Source of the DNA: an uncultured Actinomycetes bacterium
GTDB lineage: Bacteria; Actinomycetota; Acidimicrobiia; Acidimicrobiales; Ilumatobacteraceae
Length of the DNA: 8,247 bases
NCBI GenBank assembly: GCA_903925985.1
Contig: CAIYHK010000166.1
Span: 1-8,247 of the forward strand
Reading direction: 5' to 3'
Within the stretch, counting starts at the first letter, position 1. The number at the start of each line of letters is the position of its first letter. Positions 1 to 7,128 of the stretch are shown one piece after another. A program made the position numbers and the translations under genes. The notes beneath the pieces are model-generated. The model saw only the letters and a list, made by a program, of their open reading frames with translations. It did not search any database and was not told where the DNA came from.

Positions 1-318
1 GACGAATCCATCACCGCCACCACTTGAATTAAATAGTGGTAGAAAAACATCAAGGGCATCAGAAATGTCGGTTAGAACCATTTCCCAGTAGGAATCCTCG
101 ATCGACTTCCCGGAATCGATCAGCGACTTGAACTGATCGTCGTAGTCGACTGAACCTTGAATCGCCTTTTGGAAAATTGATGGATTTGATGTCAAGCCCC
201 GCACGCCCCGATCTCGCATGTTCGCCAGGTGTCCTGAGGTGAGATGGCTGCGTTGAATATTGTCCAGCCATGGGCTTTGGCCATGTTGAGAAAACAGGTT
301 ACGAAGACGTTCAGACAC
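1..318 (-). CDS. tal: Transaldolase, N-terminal 106 residues (runs off left edge)
   Basis: Transaldolase transfers a dihydroxyacetone unit between sugar phosphates in the non-oxidative pentose phosphate pathway, in the cytoplasm. The reverse strand read from a GTG at 316-318 stays open to base 1 and gives 106 residues. They include PWLDN around residue 19, where the conserved Asp of the family sits, then GLTSNPSIFQKAI at residues 41-53, the second beta strand with the conserved TNP/SNP Asn. This matches the long (about 360-370 residue) actinobacterial type, so roughly the first third is present. The Schiff-base lysine lies outside the window. The GTG start is supported by AGGAG ten bases upstream and by its distance from the first conserved block. 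It begins 6 bases after the tkt stop, so the two are probably co-transcribed. Family call is firm; the gene is incomplete only because the window ends. Confidence 0.93.
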   Translation of the reverse strand, partial: MSERLRNLFSQHGQSPWLDNIQRSHLTSGHLANMRDRGVRGLTSNPSIFQKAIQGSVDYDDQFKSLIDSGKSIEDSYWEMVLTDISDALDVFLPLFNSSGGGDGFV

Positions 319-324
319 TGATTA

Positions 325-2262
325 TCAACTCCTGATTTCATTTACTTTTGCAACTACCGCATCAACACTGATTCCAAGTCGCTCAAGAGCTTCAGCACCT
401 GGCGCGCTTGCACCAAACCGGTCGATGCCAATTTGATGATTCGAGAAAGCGGCCCATCCGAATGTTGTTCCAGCCTCAATAGATAGCGTCGGGATTCCCT
501 CGGGAAGAATTTCTCTACGGGTCTCAACCGATTGAGCTAAGAAGAGGTCCCATGAAGGCATCGAAACAACGCGCACATGAATATCTTGTGCTTTGAGTGC
601 GTCGGCGGCAGCCAAGGCGACACTCACTTCGCTTCCGGTGCCAACCAGCGTGAGTGCAGCATTTTCTGCGTCACGAAGTACGCCAGCACCGCTAAGAACG
701 GCACTTCCATCAGAGACGACTGGCAAATTCTGGCGACTCAACACGAGTGCAGTAGGACCATCGCCAGACACGGCTATCTTCCAGGCCTCGATCGTTTCAT
801 TGGCGTCAGCCGGACGTATGACTCGGAGTCCCGGGATTGAGCGCAATGACGCGAGATGTTCGACGGGTTGATGGGTGGGCCCATCTTCTCCAACACCAAC
901 AGAGTCGTGACTAAAGACGAACACACACTTGGCTCTACTCAAAGCTGCAAGACGTATGGCGGGGCGCATGTAGTCCGCAAAGACAAAGAAGGTTCCGACC
1001 ACTGGAAGAGTTTCGCCATGCAAAGCCAAACCAACGGCAATTGCCCCCATGGCGTGTTCGCGAATCCCGTAGTAAATCTGTCGTCCAGCAGGATTCGTGG
1101 CTGACTGTGCCGTCAATTTGGAGTCTTTGGCGCCGGTGTTCCCTGTGAGGTCTGCAGCACCGATCAAGAGTCCTGGCATTTGCTCTGAACTTGCTTCGAT
1201 TGCCTTTTGGATTGCGACACGTGTTGCTATCGATTCACCTTGATCAAAGCGGGGCAGACCAGTCAGTTGCGTTGGGAGTTCAGGAATTGAGGTGCCTGGT
1301 GATGATTTTGGTTTCACGAGCGCTGATCGATCGGTGGCGTTGCGATGACAGGCACTAATAATTTCATCAGGCGCATAGAAGGGCTGATCGGGAATTCCCA
1401 TTACCGATTTGGTGCGGCTCACGTGCTCAGCAGAGAAGGGGTTGCCGTGCGCCTCGTGCTTGTTTGTGAAATCAGGCGATGGGTAGCCGATCCGGGTTTG
1501 CAATGTGATCAGTGTTGGTTGCCCGGTGTGTTTGCGGGCGCGCAGAAGGGCGTTTTCAATCGCATCCAAGTCGTCGCTTTGCTGGCCAAGATCAATTACG
1601 TTCCAGCCGTAGCCTCTGAACCGCATCGCTACGTCATCACTGCACGCGAGGTCAGTAGAACCGTCAATTGTGATCTTGTTGTCGTCGAAAATCGCAATCA
1701 AGTGATCCAACTTTTGGTGCCCAGCAAACGAAGCTGCTTCGTGGCTGATGCCCTCCATCAAGCACCCATCGCCCATGATCACGTAGGTGTGATGGTTGGC
1801 TGCCTTTTCGCCGAACGCAGAACGCAAGTACCGCTCGGCAAGTGCCATTCCAACTGCGTTGGCGAAACCTTGTCCCAACGGGCCCGTTGTTACTTCAACC
1901 CCGGCGGTGTGACCTACTTCTGGATGGCCTGGTGTGCGCGAACCCCACTGGCGAAAACTCTTTAAGTCATCCAATGTCAGGTCATAGCCCGAAAGATAGA
2001 GCAGGGCATATTGAAGAATTGATGCATGACCACCAGAGAGAATGAATCGATCACGATCAGGCCAAGCTGGATCTTTCGGGTCGAATTTCATCACTCGACT
2101 GAAAAGTACATGGCCTAATGGCGCCAGAGCCATGGCTGTACCTTGGTGGCCGCTTTTGGCCTTTAGGGGAGCATCCATCGCGAGACCACGGATAATCGAA
2201 ATCGCAAGAGCGTCTTGCTCCGGTGTGAGGTTTGATCCGGGCATTTTCTCGCTCTTTGTCAC
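325..2262 (-). CDS. tkt: Transketolase, thiamine-diphosphate dependent
   Basis: Transketolase moves two-carbon ketol units between sugar phosphates, linking glycolysis and the pentose phosphate pathway in the cytoplasm. The protein is 645 residues, a little short for the family but complete. Visible landmarks are the substrate His in SGHQG (His39), GGHAS (His79), GPLGQGF (127-133), the cofactor motif starting GDG at 164-166 and ending near Asn195, EAHG with His272, the pyrimidine domain with GIREHAMG whose Glu402 is the cofactor-activating Glu, GVGEDGPTHQ (456-465) and the C-terminal domain with FGASAPG (616-622). The GTG start at 2260-2262 has no Shine-Dalgarno site, but a TANNNT hexamer lies 6 bases upstream, fitting leaderless translation; an internal ATG at 2242-2244 (Met7) is the alternative. 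The Gln in SGHQG replaces the usual Pro, a variant I associate with Acidimicrobiia. It is probably the first gene of a tkt-tal operon. Confidence 0.97.
   Translation of the reverse strand: MTKSEKMPGSNLTPEQDALAISIIRGLAMDAPLKAKSGHQGTAMALAPLGHVLFSRVMKFDPKDPAWPDRDRFILSGGHASILQYALLYLSGYDLTLDDLKSFRQWGSRTPGHPEVGHTAGVEVTTGPLGQGFANAVGMALAERYLRSAFGEKAANHHTYVIMGDGCLMEGISHEAASFAGHQKLDHLIAIFDDNKITIDGSTDLACSDDVAMRFRGYGWNVIDLGQQSDDLDAIENALLRARKHTGQPTLITLQTRIGYPSPDFTNKHEAHGNPFSAEHVSRTKSVMGIPDQPFYAPDEIISACHRNATDRSALVKPKSSPGTSIPELPTQLTGLPRFDQGESIATRVAIQKAIEASSEQMPGLLIGAADLTGNTGAKDSKLTAQSATNPAGRQIYYGIREHAMGAIAVGLALHGETLPVVGTFFVFADYMRPAIRLAALSRAKCVFVFSHDSVGVGEDGPTHQPVEHLASLRSIPGLRVIRPADANETIEAWKIAVSGDGPTALVLSRQNLPVVSDGSAVLSGAGVLRDAENAALTLVGTGSEVSVALAAADALKAQDIHVRVVSMPSWDLFLAQSVETRREILPEGIPTLSIEAGTTFGWAAFSNHQIGIDRFGASAPGAEALERLGISVDAVVAKVNEIRS
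329..333 (-). promoter_or_regulatory. Ribosome binding site of tal
   Basis: Read on the minus strand this is AGGAG, ten bases before the GTG start at 318. It lies inside the last codons and stop region of tkt, so ribosomes finishing tkt pass over it. It decides the GTG start for tal, because no ATG occurs near the first conserved block. Confidence 0.7.
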
Positions 2263-2268
2263 GATTCG

Positions 2269-2274
2269 AAGGTA
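2269..2274 (-). promoter_or_regulatory. Candidate -10 box of a leaderless tkt promoter
   Basis: On the minus strand the sequence reads TACCTT, then CGAATC, then the GTG start of tkt. A TANNNT hexamer 6 bases before a start codon that lacks a Shine-Dalgarno site is the layout of leaderless transcription, which is common in actinobacteria. No -35 match stands at 17 bases. This is pattern reading only; short TANNNT matches are frequent by chance, but the mirror arrangement on the other side of the gap adds weight. Confidence 0.4.
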
Positions 2275-2276
2275 TC

Positions 2277-2305
2277 AGGACAAGAGCAACACAAGTCGCT
2301 ACCGT
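2277..2305 (+). promoter_or_regulatory. Candidate leaderless promoter of the acyl-CoA synthetase operon
   Basis: AGGACA at 2277-2282 matches four of six bases of the TTGACA -35 consensus. It is followed after 17 bases by TACCGT at 2300-2305, a TANNNT -10 hexamer, and then 6 bases later by the ATG at 2312. There is no convincing Shine-Dalgarno site before that ATG, so initiation on a transcript starting at or near the A of ATG is plausible. It overlaps the presumed tkt promoter facing the other way, so the two polymerase sites may interfere. Confidence 0.4.
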
Positions 2306-2311
2306 GGACGC

Positions 2312-4483
2312 ATGGCAGCCCCCCAGAGACAGGCAGGAACCAGGACCCTTTCGGAGTCCGAATCCAAGAACATGCTCTCCGGCTACGGGCTCCCATTACT
2401 CCCCGAGAAATCCGCAGTAACCGTTGAAGAAGCCTCGTTTGCGGCCAACCAACTTGGTTATCCGGTGGTGCTGAAGCTGTGTGGCGACGCTATTGCTCAT
2501 AAAACGGAACGCGGGCTCGTTCGTTTGCGTCTTTCGAATTCCAACGATGTGGCCCGCGCAGCGGATGAACTGCTTGCCGCGGCCACCCCCGAGGATGGAC
2601 CCGTTTCACTGTTGGTTGCACCAATGGTGTCAGGTAGCCGCGAACTGATTGTCGGGGCGCTCCGCGATCCAGTATTTGGTGCAACTTTGATGCTTGGTGT
2701 GGGCGGGGTAATGGCGGAGGTAATCGAGGACGTGGTTTTTAGACCTTTGCCGATCACGGAACACGATGCACGGTCGATGGTCGGAAGTCTTCGTTTGCAG
2801 AAATTGTTAAGAGATTTTCGTGGTGAAAGCGCTGTATCGAATAATGAACTCGTTGCCGCGTTGATGGCTGTTGGTCGCTGCATGATCAATGACCAACGAA
2901 TTGTCTCGGTTGATGTAAACCCGCTGATCGTGCAAGCAAATGGCTCAATTGTTGCGGTGGACGCACTAATTGAGATTTCTGATGAATCCACAGCGGTAAC
3001 GGCACCCTCGCGTAGCCGAGTATCTGATGCGCATTTCTCCGCCCTTTTCGATCCTCGGGGTGTTGTTGTGGCTGGCGCATCATCACACCCAGGAAAATTT
3101 GGTTTCGTATCTCTGCACAACATTCTCGCCAGCGGTTACCGGGGTGAAGTTGCAGCCACCAATCTGAGCGGAGAGACCGTCTTGGACATCGCAACGGTTA
3201 AGTCCATCGATGACCTAGAGGCTGGGAAGTTCGATCTTGCGTTTGTGTGTACGCCTGCTTCCACTAATCAAGATCTCATCACGGCGTGTGCATCAAAGGG
3301 CATAAAGGCTGCCTTCATCACTTCTGCTGGATACGGGGAAGCAGGGGAGGAAGGTAAGCGTGAGGAAGATGCATTGGTCGCGCTTGGCAACGAGCTCGGA
3401 GTCTTGATTGCTGGCCCAAACGGACAAGGTGTCGTAAGTACACCGTCTTCGCTATGTGCACAGATTGTTGCCCCTTACCCTCCTGCTGGCGCGATTGCAG
3501 TGGCTAGTCAAAGTGGAAATTTTGTCTCCAGTTTTCAAAATTTTGCTCGTCAGCATCACGTGGGGATTTCTCGTGCAGTTTCTGCTGGTAACGCCGCATC
3601 CGTCTCTGTTATTGACTATTTACGTTGGTACTCAACCGATGATGCGACCAAAGTAAGTCTCGCCTATTTAGAGGGCATTAGCGATGGGGCTGACTTAATT
3701 CAAGGTTTTGGTGAGGTAACTGCACGCAAACCACTTGTGGTTGTGAAAGGTGGGGCAACTGACAGCGGTGCTCGCGCAGCAGCGAGCCATACAGGCGCAC
3801 TTGCAGCGAACGATCGGATATTTGACGGGGTATGTGCAAAGACCGGTGTGGTCCGTGCGGTGACGGTAGAAGAAGCCTTTGAGGCCGCCGCAACTTTTGC
3901 AACCCAACCTCTTCCCGCTGGTCCGAACGTGGTGGTTTTAACAACAGTTGGGGGCTGGGGAGTTGCCACCGCCGACCAGATTTCGAGAGACGGCGTCTTG
4001 CACCTTCTTGATCTTCCAGAAGACCTTCTAAGCGAGATTGATTCAAAATTGCCGCCCCGATGGAGCCGTAATAACCCCGTTGATTGTGCGGGAGGTGAAA
4101 CACGCGACACCATTCCGGATGTGATGCAAATTGTTGCCCGACACCCAGAGGTCCACGCCGTCATCTATCTAGGAATCGGAATTCAAAGTAACCAGGCAAG
4201 ACTGATGCGCGATGGCGGGTTTTATCCAGGGTTTGGTATGGACCGCATAGTTTCCTACCACGAAAAACAGGATCAGCGATTTGCCGAGGCGGCATATGAG
4301 CTCTCAGTGGCCACCGGTAAACCGATTTTGACTGCAACTGAATTAGCCACTGCAGATCCAAATAATGCAGGGCCCGCCACAGTGAGAGCCACCGGCCGCA
4401 TGTGTTATCCAAGTGGAAATCGTGCTGCAACCGCTCTTGCACACTTATACAGATATGCAAGTTACAGAGGTATTGCTACATGA
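2312..4483 (+). CDS. ADP-forming acyl/acetyl-CoA synthetase, fused ATP-grasp (beta) plus CoA-ligase (alpha) chain
   Basis: Enzymes of this family interconvert acyl-CoA, ADP and phosphate with the free acid, ATP and CoA, so they can gain ATP from acyl-CoA or activate acids at ADP cost. The 723-residue protein starts with an ATP-grasp domain (about 13-225) containing IAHKTERG, whose His63 fits the beta-subunit phosphohistidine, and GVGGVMAEVIEDVVFRPLPI (129-148). Next are a CoA-binding Rossmann domain (about 243-340), SQSGNF (399-404) and the succinyl-CoA-ligase-like domains, with the phosphorylated His in SHTGAL (His493). Substrate cannot be read from sequence; acetate, propionate or branched acids are possible. 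The ATG at 2312 is preferred: upstream codons in frame overlap tkt on the other strand, and the next ATG (2372) would cut into the first helix. The stop overlaps the dacB start as ATGA. It may instead be a related protein acyltransferase-like enzyme, but no acetyltransferase domain is present. Confidence 0.92.
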   Translation: MAAPQRQAGTRTLSESESKNMLSGYGLPLLPEKSAVTVEEASFAANQLGYPVVLKLCGDAIAHKTERGLVRLRLSNSNDVARAADELLAAATPEDGPVSLLVAPMVSGSRELIVGALRDPVFGATLMLGVGGVMAEVIEDVVFRPLPITEHDARSMVGSLRLQKLLRDFRGESAVSNNELVAALMAVGRCMINDQRIVSVDVNPLIVQANGSIVAVDALIEISDESTAVTAPSRSRVSDAHFSALFDPRGVVVAGASSHPGKFGFVSLHNILASGYRGEVAATNLSGETVLDIATVKSIDDLEAGKFDLAFVCTPASTNQDLITACASKGIKAAFITSAGYGEAGEEGKREEDALVALGNELGVLIAGPNGQGVVSTPSSLCAQIVAPYPPAGAIAVASQSGNFVSSFQNFARQHHVGISRAVSAGNAASVSVIDYLRWYSTDDATKVSLAYLEGISDGADLIQGFGEVTARKPLVVVKGGATDSGARAAASHTGALAANDRIFDGVCAKTGVVRAVTVEEAFEAAATFATQPLPAGPNVVVLTTVGGWGVATADQISRDGVLHLLDLPEDLLSEIDSKLPPRWSRNNPVDCAGGETRDTIPDVMQIVARHPEVHAVIYLGIGIQSNQARLMRDGGFYPGFGMDRIVSYHEKQDQRFAEAAYELSVATGKPILTATELATADPNNAGPATVRATGRMCYPSGNRAATALAHLYRYASYRGIAT

Positions 4484-5883
4484 CCGAACAGTCCGTGCGG
4501 AGGCGTCCACTTTTGGCTGTTGGCGTTGGTGCGATGGTCGGTTTGGCACCATTGCTTGCAGGAATAGGTGCATTAGGCGGTGTTGCTACACGCAACAATC
4601 CCGACAATTCATCAACGGAGCTTTCAGGCTCATCACTTTTCAACGTTCGACGAATTAACTCCACGCTGGCAACCGATGTTTCTGTGGCAAATCTACGACT
4701 AGAACTTGGCGAGTTTTCAGCGACTCTTGGTGACAACGCATGCTTGGCGGTGAAGTCATTTAATCGAACCGTAGATCTGGTGAACTCCGACACCGCTTTG
4801 ATTCCTGCATCGAACATCAAGATTGTGACAGCTCTGGTTGCGCTGGAAGTGTTTGGGCCAGAGCATCGCTTTGAAACAAAGATCGTTGGCAACGTTGCTG
4901 ATGGAGTCGCAGCAGGCAATCTCTTCATAGTTGGTGGGGGAGACCCAGTCTTGAGTCTTCCGATGTACCGCAGTGTGGAAAAGTATCCAACGACATTCTT
5001 CACTGACGTAAATGTGCTGTTGGATGCTCTAGTTGAAACTGGCGTAACTCGTATTGAGGGTTCCTTGGTCGGCGATGGCACGTTGTTTGACGAGCAGCGA
5101 TATCCATCCGGATGGTCCGCCGACGTTAAGAAGACCTTTGGGGGTCCAATCGGAGCTCTCTTGCTAGATGATGGTTCAGTATTTGGATTAAGCCAAAAAC
5201 CCGACGACCCTGCGTTTGCTGCTTCACAAGAGCTCTCGGCGCGTTTACGGCGTTTAGGTGTGGCTGTTATTGGCTCAGCCGTTGCGGGGAAAGCAGATAC
5301 GGATTTACCTACCGTGGCGAGCATCAAGTCAGCTCCATTGGCCGATCTGGTAACCGACATGCTGACTAACAGCGATAACAACACCGCAGAAATGCTGCTC
5401 AAGTCGATCGGGCTGTCGGTCAAAGGCGTCGCATCAACGGCGGCTGGTGCTGGTGTAGTTGTAGAACAACTTTCGGCATGGGGATACAACACTGAGAACC
5501 TCATAATTGCGGATGGTTCGGGTCTTGATCGCTCAAATCGTTTGACCTGCGTGCTCATGGTGGACCTGTTGAACTCAACATCCGGACGCACACTTCTGCA
5601 GAAACTTCCCTTGGGCGGTTCCAGCGGAACCCTCATTGACGCATTTACCGAACCGCCGGCGTTGGGCGTGGTGAGAGCCAAGACTGGTTCCCTAACAGGT
5701 GTGAAGGCGCTGTCGGGTTTTGCGAGCGAAAAAGCTGGTGCGCCAATTTTTGCGCTTTTCTACAATGGTTCGGGTGTCAATGAAGAGTCTTATTTTCGCC
5801 CTCGGTGGACTGATCTAGTTACAAGACTTTTGAGTATTGCTCGGCCGTCTGATTCCGCTCTCGCCGTGACCCCGGGGCAATGA
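4480..5883 (+). CDS. dacB: D-alanyl-D-alanine carboxypeptidase/endopeptidase, PBP4 type (peptidase family S13)
   Basis: A class C penicillin-binding protein that trims or cleaves peptide stems of peptidoglycan outside the cytoplasmic membrane. The 467-residue protein has a basic start (RRR at 7-9) and a hydrophobic stretch at about 10-36, a signal peptide or membrane anchor. The three active-site motifs are present and correctly ordered: SNIK (Ser111 nucleophile, Lys114), SDN (298-300) and KTG (401-403). The 187 residues between the first two motifs include the insertion typical of this family, with the GNLFIVGGGDPVL segment. Its ATG overlaps the stop of the upstream synthetase by four bases (ATGA), and AGAGG lies nine bases before it, so translational coupling is likely. 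Reading the frame further upstream adds a Cys-rich stretch that duplicates the synthetase coding region and is rejected. The pairing of a cell-wall enzyme with an acyl-CoA synthetase has no evident functional reason. Confidence 0.95.
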   Translation: MTEQSVRRRPLLAVGVGAMVGLAPLLAGIGALGGVATRNNPDNSSTELSGSSLFNVRRINSTLATDVSVANLRLELGEFSATLGDNACLAVKSFNRTVDLVNSDTALIPASNIKIVTALVALEVFGPEHRFETKIVGNVADGVAAGNLFIVGGGDPVLSLPMYRSVEKYPTTFFTDVNVLLDALVETGVTRIEGSLVGDGTLFDEQRYPSGWSADVKKTFGGPIGALLLDDGSVFGLSQKPDDPAFAASQELSARLRRLGVAVIGSAVAGKADTDLPTVASIKSAPLADLVTDMLTNSDNNTAEMLLKSIGLSVKGVASTAAGAGVVVEQLSAWGYNTENLIIADGSGLDRSNRLTCVLMVDLLNSTSGRTLLQKLPLGGSSGTLIDAFTEPPALGVVRAKTGSLTGVKALSGFASEKAGAPIFALFYNGSGVNEESYFRPRWTDLVTRLLSIARPSDSALAVTPGQ

Positions 5884-5890
5884 GTCACTA

Positions 5891-6538
5891 ATGGATGGGC
5901 TAATAGAAATTCCAATGTTCCCATTGGGAAATCCATTCATGCCCACTGAGGATTTGCCGCTTCGCATTTTCGAGGGTCGCTATATCCAAATGTTTGGTGA
6001 TTTAACGCGATCGGACCTAGATGTTGCTCCGGTATTTGGCTCGGTGATGATTGAGCGCGGTAAGGAAGTAGGTGGAGGGGACAAGCGTGCCCAATTTGGC
6101 GTTCTCGCAGAGATTCGCGGGATCAAGTGGAGCCCATCTGGCGATAGGGCAATGGTGGTCGCAACGGTCACTGATCTTCTTGAAGTAGTTGAGTGGCTTC
6201 CAGAAGTTCCGTACCCCCGAGCAGTAGTTGAAGTCACTCGTTGTGAGGCTTCGCGCACGGATGGTCCATTTGCAATCGCCTATGCCCAGGCATGCACCAC
6301 GGTAAGGCAACTTCGGGCTCTTGCCTTTGAGCTTGGAGCTCCGATAGATCCAACCGTGTTGGTAGGGGATGCGAGCGATGACGCGACTGAGTCGGGCTGG
6401 AGGCTCTGCGTACAGGCTCCACTTGACGAACTAGATCGTTATCAGCTAATTCGTTTGCGTGATAACACGGACCGGATGCAGGCCCTCGACGCCTTGTGTC
6501 AGCAGCGGCTAGATACATACAAATTCGGATTGTCTTAG
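5891..6538 (+). CDS. Stand-alone LON substrate-binding domain protein
   Basis: The 215-residue protein is built like the N-terminal domain of Lon protease, with no ATPase or protease part. It opens with IPMFPLGNPFMP (7-18), then LPLRIFEGRY (22-31), followed by FGSVMIERGKEVGGGD (49-64), the recognisable core of this family, and ends in a helical region. Length matches single-domain bacterial members, whose role is not established; binding of unfolded or specific protein partners is the usual guess. It begins 7 bases after dacB stops. The nearest purine-rich sequence, GGGG at 5874-5877, is too far to be a good Shine-Dalgarno site, so translation may depend on ribosomes arriving from dacB. The ATG at 5891 is needed to keep the first beta strand; the next Met (residue 9) lies inside the motif. 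Confidence 0.9.
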   Translation: MDGLIEIPMFPLGNPFMPTEDLPLRIFEGRYIQMFGDLTRSDLDVAPVFGSVMIERGKEVGGGDKRAQFGVLAEIRGIKWSPSGDRAMVVATVTDLLEVVEWLPEVPYPRAVVEVTRCEASRTDGPFAIAYAQACTTVRQLRALAFELGAPIDPTVLVGDASDDATESGWRLCVQAPLDELDRYQLIRLRDNTDRMQALDALCQQRLDTYKFGLS

Positions 6539-6560
6539 GTGCCAAGTAATGATTGGATTT

Positions 6561-6569
6561 AGGTGAGGT
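6561..6569 (+). promoter_or_regulatory. Strong ribosome binding site before the 104-residue membrane protein
   Basis: AGGTGAGGT ends five bases before the ATG at 6575 and is the best Shine-Dalgarno match in the plus-strand gene series. It lies in the 36-base gap after the LON-domain gene, the largest gap in the series. No convincing promoter hexamers were found in that gap. Confidence 0.6.
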
Positions 6570-6574
6570 AATCA

Positions 6575-6889
6575 ATGGGACTTTTTTCGGATATTCGTCA
6601 AGCTGAGGAATCCTCGGATGTGGTTGACACCATTGTTGGTTATGCCAAACAGGAGACGCTGGAACCACTAAAGGGTGCTGGTCGGTGGGTGCTTGTAGGA
6701 AGTATTGCGGCAGTGTTCGTAAGTATTGGAATGGTGCTTTTGCTTCTTGGCGCGCTGCGTCTCTTGGTGGATGTGTCAGGCAATGCTTTTGACGGTGGCT
6801 GGTCATTCGTTCCCTACATGGTGACTTTCATGCTTGGCGCCCTGATCGTGCTGGTGACCCTTAGTAGGGTGAAAAAACGGACACTGTGA
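6575..6889 (+). CDS. Small two-helix membrane protein, holin-superfamily-III/YqjE-like
   Basis: A 104-residue protein with a polar N-terminal helix (about 1-35, including YAKQETLEPLKGAG), a membrane segment at about 38-65, a short loop with FDGGW (72-76), and a second membrane segment at about 77-96 ending in the basic tail RVKKRTL. This layout fits the 'phage holin family' or YqjE-like group of chromosomal membrane proteins. Despite the name there is no sign of phage around it, so a lysis role is unlikely. I recall similar proteins with the QETxEPLKG and FDGxWSW patterns in Acidimicrobiia, which is memory and not a search. It has a strong Shine-Dalgarno site and leads a group of three small genes. 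The function is unknown. Confidence 0.75.
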   Translation: MGLFSDIRQAEESSDVVDTIVGYAKQETLEPLKGAGRWVLVGSIAAVFVSIGMVLLLLGALRLLVDVSGNAFDGGWSFVPYMVTFMLGALIVLVTLSRVKKRTL

Positions 6890-6895
6890 GGCCCC

Positions 6896-7123
6896 ATGAC
6901 TGACGAGACAACTACTGAGAGCTCCCAACGGATCTCCCGAACTGATATCGAAAACAAATTGCGCAGTATTCAAGAGTTGATTCAGGGTCGCCTGAAGGAT
7001 GAAAAACAGACCCTTGTAGGCGCTGCTGTTGGTGCGGGATTCATTGCTGTTCTGGTTGCTTATTTTGCGGGTCGTCGCAGGGGACGCAAAAAGTCTGCGT
7101 TTGTTGAAATCCGCAGGGGCTGA
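6896..7123 (+). CDS. Small protein with a soluble helix, one membrane segment and a basic tail; unknown function
   Basis: The 75-residue protein has an acidic and polar start, a likely amphipathic helix at about 14-38 (SRTDIENKLRSIQELIQG), a single membrane segment at about 40-58, and a strongly basic juxtamembrane run RRRGRKK (60-66), then FVEIRRG at the end. The basic run should keep the C-terminus in the cytoplasm if the positive-inside rule holds. The order of helix, single membrane segment and basic stretch resembles DUF883/YqjD or DUF3618 proteins, but I see no family motif that proves it. It starts six bases after the preceding gene, with GAGG at 6888-6891 as a close ribosome site. Its coding nature is supported by the packing with neighbours and by the sensible membrane layout. 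Confidence 0.7.
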   Translation: MTDETTTESSQRISRTDIENKLRSIQELIQGRLKDEKQTLVGAAVGAGFIAVLVAYFAGRRRGRKKSAFVEIRRG

Positions 7124-7128
7124 CCGGG

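Noticed and set aside
59..271. 70-codon minus-strand frame in the tal region
   Set aside because: It is out of frame with the transaldolase reading, which is clearly recognisable (PWLDN, GLTSNPSIF) and open to the window edge.
1345..1965. 206-codon open frame on the plus strand inside tkt
   Set aside because: It is antisense to well-conserved transketolase sequence, its translation has no recognisable domain, and it has no packing with other genes. It is a shadow of the tkt codon pattern.
2042..2311. Upstream extension of the acyl-CoA synthetase by 90 codons
   Set aside because: This part lies antisense to the start of tkt and does not resemble the ATP-grasp domain, which begins after the ATG at 2312.
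2497..3123. 208-codon minus-strand frame inside the acyl-CoA synthetase
   Set aside because: Low-complexity Ser/Thr/Arg-rich translation opposite a conserved ATP-grasp domain; no start signal or family resemblance.
4402..4479. 26-codon upstream extension of dacB
   Set aside because: It overlaps the coding end of the synthetase, is rich in Cys, and would spoil the N-terminal signal segment; the ATG at 4480 has a ribosome site and an ATGA junction.
4476..5681. 401-codon open frame on the minus strand across dacB
   Set aside because: It mirrors dacB on the opposite strand and is full of Ser, Thr, Arg and Pro, typical of an antisense frame. dacB itself carries all three active-site motifs.
6539..6574. 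Internal promoter in the 36-base gap before the small-protein genes
   Set aside because: No pair of hexamers with acceptable spacing was found; the AT-rich part is better explained as a leader with a strong ribosome site.
6575..6889. Phage holin or prophage remnant
   Set aside because: The holin-like label reflects family naming only. There is no endolysin, integrase, attachment repeat or other phage gene nearby, and the neighbours are housekeeping genes.
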